A stretch of 64,000 bases of DNA from Akkermansia muciniphila (GCA_945861765.1 CAMAWP010000003.1:1-64000); one strand, 5' to 3'. Counted from the stretch's first letter, positions 41,057-51,727 are shown. Notes: generated from the sequence alone by a model not told the origin. Numbers and translations are program-made.

Positions 41057-41863
41057 ATGTCCTTTTACGACACTCATGCCCACCTGGATTACCCTGAGTA
41101 CGCGGACGATTTGCCGCAGGTCATTGAACGTGCTCAGGCTGCGGGGATTTCTAAGATCATTAGCATCGGCACCGATCTCGATAGCAGTGCGCGGGCGATC
41201 CAGTTGAGCGAACATTTTGAGAACATCTTCGCAGCGGTCGGTTGGCATCCGAGTAATGCATCTGAAGCGCCCGAGGATCTGCGTCCCCCGCTGCGAGAAA
41301 TGGCTCGTCATCCTAAGGTCGTCGCCATAGGAGAAACGGGACTCGATTACTATCGTTTGCCGAGCCAGAAGCCCGAATTTGGGGTTGAAGACGATGCAAG
41401 GTATAAGAAAAAGCAATCCGAAATCTTCCGACAACAATTGGAGGTTGCGGCTGAGTTTGGTTTGAATTGTGTCATTCACCAACGCGACTCGCTGGAAGAT
41501 ACCTTGGCTGAGATTGAGCCGTTTGTCGGGCGAGTGCGAGGTGTCTTTCACTGCTTTGTGAATGATGCAGCGACGATGCAGCGTATCCTTGAAATGGGGT
41601 CATTGGTCAGCTTCACAGGTATTTTGACTTTCAAGAATGCTCAAAACGTTCGAGACACCTTGGGTGCCACACCATTTGATCAGTTCATGCTGGAAACGGA
41701 TTGCCCTTATCTGGCACCGGCGCCTTACCGTGGCAAGCGATGTGAACCTGCCTACGTCCGGGAAATCGCAGAAGCAGCAGCTCAGGTTAAAAACTGCACA
41801 ATCGAGGAGTTGGGTCGAGTGACGTGTTTGACCGCCGAAAAGTTTTTCCCCAAGTTGGGCTGA
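41057..41863 (+). CDS. TatD family hydrolase
   Basis: YDTHAHLDYPEYADDL, AIGETGLDYYR, VIHQRDSLEDTL, LETDCPYLAPAPYRGKRCEPAYVREIAEAAA. Confidence 0.95.
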   Translation: MSFYDTHAHLDYPEYADDLPQVIERAQAAGISKIISIGTDLDSSARAIQLSEHFENIFAAVGWHPSNASEAPEDLRPPLREMARHPKVVAIGETGLDYYRLPSQKPEFGVEDDARYKKKQSEIFRQQLEVAAEFGLNCVIHQRDSLEDTLAEIEPFVGRVRGVFHCFVNDAATMQRILEMGSLVSFTGILTFKNAQNVRDTLGATPFDQFMLETDCPYLAPAPYRGKRCEPAYVREIAEAAAQVKNCTIEELGRVTCLTAEKFFPKLG

Positions 41864-41945
41864 TCTCAGATCCTCATCGGCGCAGAGGCAGGCCTTCCAT
41901 GGCCGGGACAGAAAAACGACAAGCGAGTTATCGAAGTTGTGTTAT

Positions 41946-42242
41946 CTAACTTGCCGGGCGCAATGTTTCCTGAATAAAACCAAGACTCAATCCACGGATA
42001 AGGACCACTTTGTGCCTCGATCCCTGGCCCTTGACGAGTTGAACGGCGCCGCGAGGACAATCCAGCACATCGGCCAGCAAACGGAGAAGAGCTTCGTTCG
42101 CAGCTTGATCAACGGGTGGCGACGTGACTCTGATCTTCAGTTCAGAACCGAGCGCTTCATCAATGCCATTCTTCGACGCTCGCGGTTGGAGTTTAACAGA
42201 AAGCAGAACTCCGTCGGCATGAATGCGGAGAAATGGCGGCAT
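41946..42242 (-). CDS. DUF167/YggU family protein
   Basis: LSVKLQPRASKNGIDEALGSELKIRVTSPPVDQAANEALLRLLADVLDCPRGAVQLVKGQGSRHKVVLIRGL. Confidence 0.9.
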   Translation of the reverse strand: MPPFLRIHADGVLLSVKLQPRASKNGIDEALGSELKIRVTSPPVDQAANEALLRLLADVLDCPRGAVQLVKGQGSRHKVVLIRGLSLGFIQETLRPAS

Positions 42243-42245
42243 CGG

Positions 42246-43088
42246 TCAAAAAGGGAGGCGTTGATAAAGTAGAGGAAGCCAGTTTCGCCCGAGGGTTTCG
42301 ATGAACAAAACTGCGGCTATCCCGACGACTGGTGAGAGATCGACCCGTCCAATTCGAAGAGGCAGCCAGGCAACCGGTCGAAACAGACTGCGAGCGGTAA
42401 GGTTCACAAAATGCCAGAAAGGAGCGTTGCCGAGATACACATAAGTGTTCAACAGATGGAGCAGGAGCAATCCGAGGAGAAGGAATTTCCAAACCAAGAC
42501 CGCTGCTATCCCGAGCAAGGCGGCTTGCTGCCACAGGAGGTTAGTCGAAACGGGAGCAGGAATAATTCCCAACCGCTCCAGACCTGGATTCACTAGTACC
42601 CAGAGCAAGGCAGCAATCAGTGTTGGTAAAAAAAATCTCATAATGGCCGGAAACCGTTCGAGCCATCCCAGGTGGAATCGAAGCAACTTTTGGAATGGGT
42701 CGCTGTCGGTGACCTTGTGATTCACAGCGGAGATCAGGAGTAGCCAACCGTAGAAGCCAGCAAGCAACAAGCCAAAGCTGGAAGCTGAGAAGATCAACAT
42801 CGGTAGAAAATAGTCACTCCGGAAGGGGAGGGTGATAGCAATCAAGTCGATGACGGGAGTCCAGTTTGTCGCCGACCCCATGTGCCAATAGAATAGGCCT
42901 CGAATCAGCAGTAGAGCGAGCAAACTCACCAGATAGAGCCAGCGAGCTGCAAACTTCGGTTCAGTTCGTTTAAGCGTTAAAAGGAGTGAAAGCTTGGCGG
43001 TTGAATCGATGGTCACGAAGCCGATCGAACGCCAATTCAGCCAGAGGAGCAAACAGGCTACATTGAGAATCTGGTGAATCAGAATCAT
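42246..43088 (-). CDS. YggT family integral membrane protein
   Basis: Multi-TM with two YggT-like segments; NLTARSLFRPVAWLPLRIGRVDLSPVVGIAAVLFIETL; adjacent to YggU. Confidence 0.8.
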   Translation of the reverse strand: MILIHQILNVACLLLWLNWRSIGFVTIDSTAKLSLLLTLKRTEPKFAARWLYLVSLLALLLIRGLFYWHMGSATNWTPVIDLIAITLPFRSDYFLPMLIFSASSFGLLLAGFYGWLLLISAVNHKVTDSDPFQKLLRFHLGWLERFPAIMRFFLPTLIAALLWVLVNPGLERLGIIPAPVSTNLLWQQAALLGIAAVLVWKFLLLGLLLLHLLNTYVYLGNAPFWHFVNLTARSLFRPVAWLPLRIGRVDLSPVVGIAAVLFIETLGRNWLPLLYQRLPF

Positions 43089-43177
43089 GCCCTAAATCAG
43101 TCGGCACACGACGGTGATCGGTAGCGCGAGGGGCTTGATCTCACCTTTCCTACAGCCCCGTATCTTAACGACCTCTT

Positions 43178-44068
43178 TTACATTAACTTGAGTAGTGTAT
43201 CGGCCATCTCTGACGGCGTGGAAGCCACTCCAATTCCTGCGTCCTGGAAAGCGGCGATCTTTGCGGCAGCTGTGCCTTTCCCTCCACTGACGATAGCTCC
43301 GGCATGGCCCATGCGACGTCCCGGGGGAGCCGTCGCGCCAGCAATAAATCCTGCAACCGGTTTCTTACAGTTCTGTTTGATCCATTCCGCCGCTTCTTCC
43401 TCAGCCGAGCCGCCGATTTCCCCGATCATGATGATGCCATGCGTTTCGGGATCTGCACTGAACATTTTGATAACATCCAAGTGCGATGTGCCATTGACAG
43501 GGTCGCCGCCGATGCCAACGCAGGTCGATTGCCCAACACCACGGCAGGTCAGTTGCCACACGGCCTCGTAGGTCAAGGTTCCGCTCCGAGAGACTACTCC
43601 CACATGGCCTTTTTTGTGAATGTAGCCGGGTGCAATTCCAATGCGACAGCCGCCGTGCGAGTCCTTGCCTTCGCCTGGCGCCACAATGCCAGGGCAATTG
43701 GGTCCAATGAGCCGCGTTTTCTTCCCTTGCATCGCTCGTTTGACTTTGACCATGTCGTTGACTGGGATGCCTTCGGTAATACAGACCACGAGGTCGAGCC
43801 CGGCATCGACTCCTTCGAGGATGGCATCTGCAGCGAACGGTGGCGGAACGAAGATGGCCGAGACCGTGGCGCCGGTTTGCTGGGCGGCTTGGGCCACCGT
43901 ATCGAAGATGGGAACTCTGTTTTCAAAGAGCTGTCCGCCTTTGCCGGGCGTGACGCCGGCAACAATTTGAGTTCCATAGGCCAGACTCAGTTGAGTGTGG
44001 CGCGTGCCAAAGCCGCCCGTGATGCCTTGAACAAGAACCTTGGTGGAAGGGTTAACTAAAATTGACAT
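43178..44068 (-). CDS. sucD: Succinate-CoA ligase subunit alpha
   Basis: [80 protein letters not shown]. Confidence 0.97.
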   Translation of the reverse strand: MSILVNPSTKVLVQGITGGFGTRHTQLSLAYGTQIVAGVTPGKGGQLFENRVPIFDTVAQAAQQTGATVSAIFVPPPFAADAILEGVDAGLDLVVCITEGIPVNDMVKVKRAMQGKKTRLIGPNCPGIVAPGEGKDSHGGCRIGIAPGYIHKKGHVGVVSRSGTLTYEAVWQLTCRGVGQSTCVGIGGDPVNGTSHLDVIKMFSADPETHGIIMIGEIGGSAEEEAAEWIKQNCKKPVAGFIAGATAPPGRRMGHAGAIVSGGKGTAAAKIAAFQDAGIGVASTPSEMADTLLKLM

Positions 44069-44152
44069 AATGTGCGAACCACGAACGATTGTGGCATTTC
44101 CAGCCCGACGGGTTTCCGGCGGTTAAGTTGAATGTTGCGCGCATTCTTGCTG

Positions 44153-45358
44153 CTAGTTGTTTACAGCCTTGACCACTTTCTGTGCGGCATCAGCCATTGA
44201 CTCGCCGCCGATGATTGTCAGCCCAGATTCCTGCAAAATCTTCTTTCCCAGTGCCACATTGTTTCCTTCTAGTCGCACGACGAGTGGGAGATTAAGATGA
44301 GTTTCTTTGACGGCCGCGACAATGCCAGTGGCTATGATATCGCATTGCATGATTCCCCCAAAAATATTGACCAAAATGGCTTTCACATTTGGATCGCTTA
44401 AGATGATCTTGAAAGCAGCGGTGACCTGCTCTTTGCTCGCGCCGCCCCCGACGTCTAGGAAGTTGGCCGGGCTGCCGCCATAGTGCTGAATGATATCCAT
44501 CGTCGCCATGGCTAAACCGGCTCCGTTGACCAGGCACGCAATATTTCCGTCCAACTTAATGTAATTTAAGTTGAATTTGCTGGCCTCAATTTCGAGCGGA
44601 GCTTCTTCGCCCAAGTCGCGCATTTCCTGGATATTCTTGTGCCGATAAAGGGCGTTGTCATCGAGCGAGATCTTGGCGTCCACCGCGATCAGCGCTTCTT
44701 TGCCATCGGCGGTTTCCACGACGCAAAGAGGGTTGATCTCGAGCAATGAAGCGTCGCAATCCCACCACGTCTTGTAGATTCCTTGCAGCAGTTTGGTAGC
44801 TTGGTTGATCAACTCACCCTTCAATCCCAAAGCGGCCGCCAGCTTGCGCGATTGGTAAGGCATGAGTCCTATGGCTGGATCAATCTCTTCCTTGATTATT
44901 TTCTCGGGCGTTTTTGCGGCGACTTCTTCGATGTCCATTCCGCCCTCTGAACTAGCCATCACGAGGGGCCGCGATGAGGCGCGATCCAGGAGAACAGCGA
45001 GATAGAATTCTTTCTTGATGTTCGAAGCCGCTTCCACAAGGACTTTCTGAATGAGGCGTCCTTCGGCTCCCGTTTGCTTGGTCACAAGGACTTGTCCAAG
45101 CATCGCGTGCGCCATCTGATAAGCCTGCTCGGCGGATGAACAAACCTTAACACCTCCTTGAAACCCGGTCTTAAAAGTGCCTTTACCGCGCCCACCCGCA
45201 TGAGTTTGCGACTTCACAACCACGCGTTTGGCACCGCTCGCGAACTGTGTTTCGGCAATCCGTTTTGCTTCCTCGGCCGTGGAACAGACTTGGCCCGGCG
45301 GCACCAGGACGCCGCTTTGAGCGAGCAGTTGCTTCGCTTGGTATTCGTGGAGATTCAT
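44153..45358 (-). CDS. sucC: ADP-forming succinate-CoA ligase subunit beta
   Basis: [74 protein letters not shown]. Confidence 0.97.
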   Translation of the reverse strand: MNLHEYQAKQLLAQSGVLVPPGQVCSTAEEAKRIAETQFASGAKRVVVKSQTHAGGRGKGTFKTGFQGGVKVCSSAEQAYQMAHAMLGQVLVTKQTGAEGRLIQKVLVEAASNIKKEFYLAVLLDRASSRPLVMASSEGGMDIEEVAAKTPEKIIKEEIDPAIGLMPYQSRKLAAALGLKGELINQATKLLQGIYKTWWDCDASLLEINPLCVVETADGKEALIAVDAKISLDDNALYRHKNIQEMRDLGEEAPLEIEASKFNLNYIKLDGNIACLVNGAGLAMATMDIIQHYGGSPANFLDVGGGASKEQVTAAFKIILSDPNVKAILVNIFGGIMQCDIIATGIVAAVKETHLNLPLVVRLEGNNVALGKKILQESGLTIIGGESMADAAQKVVKAVNN

Positions 45359-45439
45359 CTAGAGGTTTAGATTTAAAAGAGGCAAGGCGCGAATCTGACG
45401 CAGAATTCACGTCGGTTCGGACTCTTACTGAAGAGCGAC

Positions 45440-46570
45440 TTATCGTTGATCGATCGGTACGACTTTGAGACCAGATTGGCCGGTGTAAGTGCTTTGTGGC
45501 CGGATCAAACGATTGTCAGCCAATTGCTCCAGAACGTGCGCGGTCCAACCTGCAGTGCGGGCAATGGCGAAGATCGGAGTAAAAAGATCGGTCGGAATAC
45601 CGAGCGAGAAATAGACCGTTGCTGAGTAAAAATCGACATTTGCGTTCAGATTTTTTTCCTTGAGCATGATTTCTGCGATCCGTTCGCTCATCTGGATCCA
45701 TTTGGGGTCGCCGAGTTTTTCACTCAAGATCTGGGCCATGCGCTTGAGGTGCGGTGCGCGAGGATCGAGTGTTTTATAGATGCGATGGCCGATGCCCATG
45801 ATCTTCTTCTTTTGCGTCAGACAATCGGCAATGTAGGCATCCACTTTGTCCGGGGAGCCGATTTCTTGAAGCATCTTGATCACGCCTTCGTTTGCGCCAC
45901 CGTGGAGCGGGCCTTTGAGTGTGCCAATGGCTGATGTAATTGCGGAATACATGTCGCTCAAAGTGGCAATTGTCACCCGGGCACTGAAGGTCGAGGCATT
46001 CATCCCATGGTCGGCGTGGAGCACGTAGCACATGTCCATAGTCTGCTCCTTCTCACCTGACGGCTTCGCGCCGTCAATCAGGTACAGGAAGTTGGCAGCT
46101 TCGCCCAACGCCGGATCTGGCGGCAGGATGCTTTTGCCTTGGCGGGCGCGATGAAAATAGGCGGTGACAATCGGGATCTGGGCGATTAACCGAATCGCCT
46201 TGTTCTTTTGAGCTTCTGGTGAATCATCCTCGGCTTGCGGGTCAAAGCAGCCTAGCGCCGAAACAGCCGTCCGAATCGCATGCATCGGCGGGGTGGATTT
46301 GGGAAAGCTCTTGATGGTTTCGATCAACGCCTTGGGCAACTCGCGCTCGGAGGCAAGTTTGTTCTTCAGTTCGGTGAGCTCTTTGCGATTCGGTAAATGC
46401 CCCTGATGCAAGAGGTGAACCACCTCTTCGTAGGACACTTTCCCAGCGAGTTCATCGATGTTATAACCACAGTAGATCAGCTGGCCGATGTCACCGTTGA
46501 CATCGCTCAAACGGGTGCTCGCAGCGACCACGCCTTCTAGTCCTTTCGGGGAAGCAGCAGGATTAGTCAT
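45440..46570 (-). CDS. gltA: Citrate synthase
   Basis: LEGVVAASTRLSDVNGDIGQLIYCGYNIDELA, ADHGMNASTFSARVTIAT, GPLHGGANEGVIKML, GIGHRIYKTLDPRAPHLK. Confidence 0.97.
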   Translation of the reverse strand: MTNPAASPKGLEGVVAASTRLSDVNGDIGQLIYCGYNIDELAGKVSYEEVVHLLHQGHLPNRKELTELKNKLASERELPKALIETIKSFPKSTPPMHAIRTAVSALGCFDPQAEDDSPEAQKNKAIRLIAQIPIVTAYFHRARQGKSILPPDPALGEAANFLYLIDGAKPSGEKEQTMDMCYVLHADHGMNASTFSARVTIATLSDMYSAITSAIGTLKGPLHGGANEGVIKMLQEIGSPDKVDAYIADCLTQKKKIMGIGHRIYKTLDPRAPHLKRMAQILSEKLGDPKWIQMSERIAEIMLKEKNLNANVDFYSATVYFSLGIPTDLFTPIFAIARTAGWTAHVLEQLADNRLIRPQSTYTGQSGLKVVPIDQR

Positions 46571-46962
46571 TTAGAAAATTAGTAGATTGGTTGATTTCTT
46601 CTTATTTGTGCCGGTGAATCTAGGTAACGTGTCTGGACCCGTCAACGGTTTTCCCGGAATTTTCCCTGAACCCACTTGCGCGGTGGCATTTCACACGCAG
46701 ATGATCTGAATTCCTATAACATCTGAATTCGTTATACATCCCATGCAGATTAGCACCCTTATTTGCGCGCGCCCTACACATTGATGTTGCGACATTTAAC
46801 GAAGCGTGGCGATCTTGTCAGCAGCAACGATTTGTCATGAATTCCCGAGGAGGTCCGGCGCTGTCGATAGGCTGAACCCGTTGCCCCCATGAAGGCCGGT
46901 CTCCGGGCTTAAGATCAGAGTTGCTGGAGATTTTGGACGAGGGCCAGGCTCGAATGAAGCGG

Positions 46963-47214
46963 CTATTTGCTGTTCGATTTGCTGGCGCTGCTGCTCCCGC
47001 TTTTTTTTCCGCCGCCGACTGTGAGAACGGTGCCCGTCAGAAGGCCGATCGCGAAAAACGCCATGTACATATAGGCCGCCGGGAGTTGAATCGGTTTAGG
47101 AACCAAGGGCGGCAACGCGAAGGGGACGGGGCCGCGATTGTTCGCCCCCATCATGACTAAGAGAAGAAGAACAACGATTAGAAAAAGTGTCTTCAAAAGA
47201 AGTTTCGCGTTCAT
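46963..47214 (-). CDS. LapA/DUF1049-like small membrane protein
   Basis: Two TM segments: MNAKLLLKTLFLIVVLLLLVMMGANNRGPVPFALPP...AAYMYMAFFAIGLLTGTVLTVGGGKK. Confidence 0.55.
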   Translation of the reverse strand: MNAKLLLKTLFLIVVLLLLVMMGANNRGPVPFALPPLVPKPIQLPAAYMYMAFFAIGLLTGTVLTVGGGKKSGSSSASKSNSK

Positions 47215-47364
47215 AGGTGCAAATTTTTCCAGACGGTAGGGAATACGCTTGCGGGCGTCAATCAGCATGTGGCTAAATCAGCGTGTATTGCGCTTAGCGT
47301 GAGACGTATTGGTAGAACCACCTTTTGGGATGTATGACGGATTTGGTAACACACTCTAATTATC

Positions 47365-47919
47365 ATGAGCATTGCCACTAAAACTGGTGACAGCGGCACG
47401 ACAGGCTTGATGTATAATCGCCGCGTTTCGAAATGCCATCCACGGGTTGAGGCTTATGGCTGTGTTGATGAACTCAACACCGCGCTCGGTATGGCTCGTG
47501 CCACCAGCGAACACCCGTTTGTTGGTCAGAATCTCCTGGCGATACAGAAAGACCTGGTCATTCTAATGGGCGAATTGGCAACCGGCGTCGAGGATTTAGC
47601 ACGTTATGTGAGGGATGGTTTTACTCTCGTTGGGCCTGAAATGACGGCCAAGCTCGATGTGCTTGTAAGGGAGATCGAGTCACTGAATGTTAGCTACAGA
47701 GGTTGGGTGACGCCGGGGGCGACAATCGATTCTGCTGCCCTCGACCTAGGGCGGACCACTTGTCGGCGTGCCGAGCGCCGCGTGTGCGCTCTGCAGGAAA
47801 CGAATCAGCTCCAGAACGCTGAAATCATAATCTATCTCAATCGCTTGTCCGATCTCCTCTGGCTGTTCGCGCGATGGGTGGAGACGCAGACGACCTCTGG
47901 CGCGCCGCAACTCGCGTGA
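47365..47919 (+). CDS. Cob(I)alamin adenosyltransferase (PduO type)
   Basis: MSIATKTGDSGTTGLMYNRRVSKCHPRVEAYGCVDELNTALGMARA; TTCRRAERRVCAL; IIIYLNRLSDLLWLFARW. Confidence 0.95.
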   Translation: MSIATKTGDSGTTGLMYNRRVSKCHPRVEAYGCVDELNTALGMARATSEHPFVGQNLLAIQKDLVILMGELATGVEDLARYVRDGFTLVGPEMTAKLDVLVREIESLNVSYRGWVTPGATIDSAALDLGRTTCRRAERRVCALQETNQLQNAEIIIYLNRLSDLLWLFARWVETQTTSGAPQLA

Positions 47920-47950
47920 CGAATTCTTACATCCACTTCGTTCTGCGATT

Positions 47951-49027
47951 TCAGAGAATCATCATCGCATCTCCATAGCTAAAAAATCTATACCGTTCAC
48001 GAACGGCTGTCTCATAAGCCGACAGAATTATTTCGCGACCGTCTGTCGCGTTGGGTGAAGCAAACGCGCTTGCTAACATCAGCAAGGTCGATCGCGGCAA
48101 GTGAAAATTGGTGATCAAGGCATCGATGACACGAAACTGATGCGGCGGATAAATGAAAATCCGAGTTCGGCCTTCGGTGGCAGTCAACTTTCCTTGATTT
48201 GTGGCTGCGACACTCTCGATCACTCGGACGGAGGTTGTTCCGACCGCAATAATCCGGCCTCCAGCAGCCTTTGTTTCATTGATTGCCTGGGCTGTAGCGC
48301 CATCCAGGCTAAATCTTTCCTCATGCATGTGGTGTTCTTGAATGGTTTCTGACTTCACGGGAGCAAATGTCCCAAGACCTACGTGCAGAGTGACATACCG
48401 AATAGCAACTCCTCCATTTTGAATCTCAGCTAGCAACTTTGGGGTGAAATGAAGGCCGGCTGTCGGAGCCGCCACCGACCCAGCCGTTCGAGCAAAAACC
48501 GTCTGATAGCGGCTAAGATCGTCTATGCCTCCGGTCAACGACGTGCGCGTGATATAGGGAGGCAGAGGAACGGACCCAAGATGCTCTAATTCCTGCAGGA
48601 TGTTACCTACTCCCAAGAACTTTAGCCGACCATGCCCTTCCGAGTTCTTTTCCACGACGATCGCCTCGACTGGGCTCATTCGACCAAAACGATCGCGAAA
48701 GCTAATCGTGGTCCCAACAGGCGCGCGCTTGCCGGGTCGGAGCATCGCCCACCAATCATTGAGGTTGTTCTCTTCGAGAAGCAGCGCCTCGATCTGTCCG
48801 CCCGAAGGCGCTTTGATCCCGTGCAAGCGAGCTGGGATCACGCGCGAGTCATTTAAGACAAGCAGATCGCCTGGCCGCAAGTAACTAGGAACGTCTGCGA
48901 ATCGACGGTGGTGAATCTGCTTTGTTGTCCGTTCAAGAGTCAACAGACGAGCCCGATCACGTTCCGGCTCTGGTGCTTGAGCAATCAGCTCGGTGGGGAG
49001 GAAAAAATCAAAATCTTTGGTCCTCAC
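47951..49027 (-). CDS. queA: S-adenosylmethionine:tRNA ribosyltransferase-isomerase
   Basis: FDFFLPTELIAQAPEPERDRARLLTLER, GDLLVLNDSRVIPARLHG, GSVAAPTAGLHFTPKLL, FIYPPHQFRVIDALITNFHLPRSTLLMLASAF. Confidence 0.97.
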   Translation of the reverse strand: MRTKDFDFFLPTELIAQAPEPERDRARLLTLERTTKQIHHRRFADVPSYLRPGDLLVLNDSRVIPARLHGIKAPSGGQIEALLLEENNLNDWWAMLRPGKRAPVGTTISFRDRFGRMSPVEAIVVEKNSEGHGRLKFLGVGNILQELEHLGSVPLPPYITRTSLTGGIDDLSRYQTVFARTAGSVAAPTAGLHFTPKLLAEIQNGGVAIRYVTLHVGLGTFAPVKSETIQEHHMHEERFSLDGATAQAINETKAAGGRIIAVGTTSVRVIESVAATNQGKLTATEGRTRIFIYPPHQFRVIDALITNFHLPRSTLLMLASAFASPNATDGREIILSAYETAVRERYRFFSYGDAMMIL

Positions 49028-49158
49028 GGGTTCAAATAATCAATTCCGTCGAAGACTTCCAATGCAAATGGCGGTCCAGGGCGGTTTCAACAAAGACTTA
49101 GCTGTCGATAACTTGTGAACAAGTTTCCGGTTGTCAAGTGTGATATTGTGTTGACCGG

Positions 49159-49193
49159 TGGGGTGAAATGTCTAATAGTGGGGCGTTGTGGGG
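49159..49193 (+). promoter_or_regulatory. Candidate MraZ box: TGGGG repeats on a 10-bp period upstream of mraZ
   Basis: TGGGG at 49159, 49179 and 49189 (spacing 20 and 10), overlapping a candidate promoter TTGACC (49151-49156)...TAATAG (49173-49178). Confidence 0.65.
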
Positions 49194-49228
49194 CAGGAAG
49201 AAAGCTGATTTCTTCTTGCTGAACAAAA

Positions 49229-49702
49229 ATGTCAGAAAACGCAACCAACGCAGCCGACGAGATAATTTATTATAGTTCACTTTATCGACATGGCCTGGAC
49301 GAAAAACGACGCCTCCAAATCCCATCAAAATGGCGACCCAAACAAGGCGAGGTAGAATTAACATTGATCATTTGGCCTAAAGGAACTCAGCAGGAAGCGT
49401 GCCTGCTTGTGTTGCCTCCGGAAGAATGGATTACGCTAGTGAAAAAATTAAAAGCCATGCCCTTTTCCGATCCAAAGGCTGAAGCGCTTCGCAGGCTGTT
49501 GGGCAAGAAATCGGATCGGGTTACTACGGATAAGGCGGGTCGCATTTGTTTGCCGGAAAATATGGCTAAGGCAGCCTCCATTGACAAGGAAGCTGTTCTG
49601 GTTGGGTTGGTGGACCGTTTTGAAATCTGGAACCCCGATCGTTACGATTCGGCAAGTCTGATTGATGAAGAGTTAGCTCCCGAAGCTTTTAAACTGATTT
49701 GA
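49229..49702 (+). CDS. mraZ: Division/cell wall cluster transcriptional regulator MraZ
   Basis: YYSSLYRHGLDEKRRLQIPSKWRP...LSxKSDRVTTDKAGRICLPENMAKAASIDKEAVLVGLVDRFEIWNPDRY; first gene of the dcw cluster. Confidence 0.93.
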   Translation: MSENATNAADEIIYYSSLYRHGLDEKRRLQIPSKWRPKQGEVELTLIIWPKGTQQEACLLVLPPEEWITLVKKLKAMPFSDPKAEALRRLLGKKSDRVTTDKAGRICLPENMAKAASIDKEAVLVGLVDRFEIWNPDRYDSASLIDEELAPEAFKLI

Positions 49703-49707
49703 AAGTT

Positions 49708-50310
49708 ATGAGCCTGATGCATCTACTCGCCATGGGGAAAAGCCTTATTGGGCTCAAAGGAGAGATCGCCCGTTACACCTCGGTCCAGCAGAACTTACTC
49801 CCCAAATTCGTGCCTGTTCACCAGCGATTTAGTCAACCACTACCTCCAAACACAGAGCTGTCCCGAAGCAAACCATCGATTCCTGATAGCCCGTTGCCGC
49901 AACAATCGACCCCGTCGCTACCGATGAAGTTGATGAACCCACTCTCAGTTCACGAAGAAGCCTCGGCGAGAAAGTTGGTCTCGCCTCAAAAGACCCCCAG
50001 CAACCATCTTTCTCGGGATCAGGTTGTGCCGAAGCGCTGGTCGATATTCAGAAATCCATTTTCTTCCAAATCTTCGGTGAAATCCCCGCGTGAGCTCGTT
50101 CAAGCCGAACTGGCTCTCGGAGCGGTCAAAGTAGTTCGAAATGATTTAAGTGAGCCTGACGTTGAGGTGATCGCCTTGCAGGTCAAACCGGAGGCGAAAT
50201 CCGAGGCAAATCCTGATCAGAACCCGCCGACAACTGAAACGGCGGTGCCAGGGGTTCGGTGGAGTCGGCTTGCTGCTCGGTTATGTGACTCAGGCCCTTC
50301 ACGAGCATAA
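49708..50310 (+). CDS. Hypothetical Pro/Ser-rich protein between mraZ and rsmH
   Basis: ~200-aa ORF starting just after mraZ stop (TTG 49699 / ATG 49708); no recognised domain. Confidence 0.6.
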   Translation: MSLMHLLAMGKSLIGLKGEIARYTSVQQNLLPKFVPVHQRFSQPLPPNTELSRSKPSIPDSPLPQQSTPSLPMKLMNPLSVHEEASARKLVSPQKTPSNHLSRDQVVPKRWSIFRNPFSSKSSVKSPRELVQAELALGAVKVVRNDLSEPDVEVIALQVKPEAKSEANPDQNPPTTETAVPGVRWSRLAARLCDSGPSRA

Positions 50311-50328
50311 TCTTAATGTATCAATTTC

Positions 50329-51258
50329 GTGTCTCAATTTGCGCACATTCCCGTGATGGTCGCGGAAGCGCTCGCCGCGCTGGCTCCGCGATCGGGCGGT
50401 TGCTATGCCGATGGAACGATTGGCGGCGGTGGTCATGCCCACGCAATTCTGAAGGCGAGTTCTCCGGAAGGGTGGCTCTATGGATGTGATCGGGACAAAG
50501 CTGCAGTTGAAGCTGCGATCGAGCATTTGGCCGAATTTAAAGGGCGATTTGAGATTCGGCAGGAAAACTTTTCGGAGCTTGCTGACTGGATCGGACCGAA
50601 CCGTTGCGATGGGGTTTTATTGGATCTCGGCGTCAGCTCGGCGCAGCTGGATCAAGCGGATCGCGGGTTCAGTTTTCAGCAGGACGGTCCGTTGGATATG
50701 CGGATGGACCGGCGTCAACCCCTGACGGCAGCGCGATTGGTAAATGAGACCGACGCTGATCAGTTGGGTCGGCTGTTTTGGCAGCTCGGTGGAGAGCGAG
50801 AGGCGCGGCGGATTGCGCGAGCGATTGAGCGAGAGCGAAAGCTTCGGGCTTTTGAGACAACTGGGCAACTAGCAGGTTTGATCGAGCGATTGATCCCTCG
50901 AAAGGGACACAGGCTCCACCCGGCGACGCGAGTTTTTCAAGCTCTGCGCCTCCGAGTGAATGAAGAGATGGACCTGCTGCCACAAGCGTTGGTGGACATT
51001 TGGACAATTTTAAAACCGGGTAAGCGATTGGCTGTGATTACGTTTCATTCATTGGAAGACAGAACGGTCAAGGAGTTTGGCCGAGCACTCGCGCGAGACT
51101 ATCGCTTCGAAGGCGACGTTGATGTGCCTGAGCTTCGCCAGCCTAAAGCCCCCGAATTGAAGTGGGTGAATCGAAAAGCGATTCAGCCGAGTGCCGATGA
51201 GATAAGAGAAAATCCACGGGCGCGGAGCGCGCATCTGCGGGTGATGGAGAAAATCTAA
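50329..51258 (+). CDS. rsmH: 16S rRNA (cytosine(1402)-N(4))-methyltransferase
   Basis: HIPVMVAEALAALAPRSGGCYADGTIGGGGHAHAIL, DGVLLDLGVSSAQLDQADRGFSFQQDGPLDMRMD, FHSLEDRTVKEF; GTG start. Confidence 0.97.
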   Translation: MSQFAHIPVMVAEALAALAPRSGGCYADGTIGGGGHAHAILKASSPEGWLYGCDRDKAAVEAAIEHLAEFKGRFEIRQENFSELADWIGPNRCDGVLLDLGVSSAQLDQADRGFSFQQDGPLDMRMDRRQPLTAARLVNETDADQLGRLFWQLGGEREARRIARAIERERKLRAFETTGQLAGLIERLIPRKGHRLHPATRVFQALRLRVNEEMDLLPQALVDIWTILKPGKRLAVITFHSLEDRTVKEFGRALARDYRFEGDVDVPELRQPKAPELKWVNRKAIQPSADEIRENPRARSAHLRVMEKI

Positions 51259-51641
51259 TGGCAACACATCGAAAAAATGAGCCAGCCGCTGTCCGCTTTG
51301 GACCTGCTCTAATAGCCTTGGTGGCGTGCGTCTTTATTGGAGGTTCCGGCATCGGCTACGTGGGCCAAAAGAATCAACTTCATATTCTCGGCGCGCAGTT
51401 TAAAGAGCGTGAACTTCGGCTCGACAAACTCAGGCGGGAAAACGAAGGCCTTGTTCGCGTGTTGGACTCCCTGCAATCCCCGATCGAACTCGAGACCCGT
51501 GTCAAACTTATGAACCTCGGGTTGGGTGCCCCTCAGCCCGATCAAATTGTTAGATTGGTAGAACGGCCTCCGGAGGCAATCCGACAAGGCACTGAACGGC
51601 TTTATGTAGAACAGAAAATCCAAGCAAATGGTCATCCGTAA
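51258..51641 (+). CDS. ftsL: FtsL-like cell division protein
   Basis: Position between rsmH and PBP; single TM plus coiled-coil-like LGAQFKERELRLDKLRRENEGLVRVLDSL. Confidence 0.65.
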   Translation: MATHRKNEPAAVRFGPALIALVACVFIGGSGIGYVGQKNQLHILGAQFKERELRLDKLRRENEGLVRVLDSLQSPIELETRVKLMNLGLGAPQPDQIVRLVERPPEAIRQGTERLYVEQKIQANGHP

Positions 51642-51727
51642 GGGTTGGCGATTTGTTTATTTCAAAACCGCCAGTTGAAGTTCGGAAAAAGTTGGATGAG
51701 TTCAGCTGATCGCAAAAGAGAACAAAT

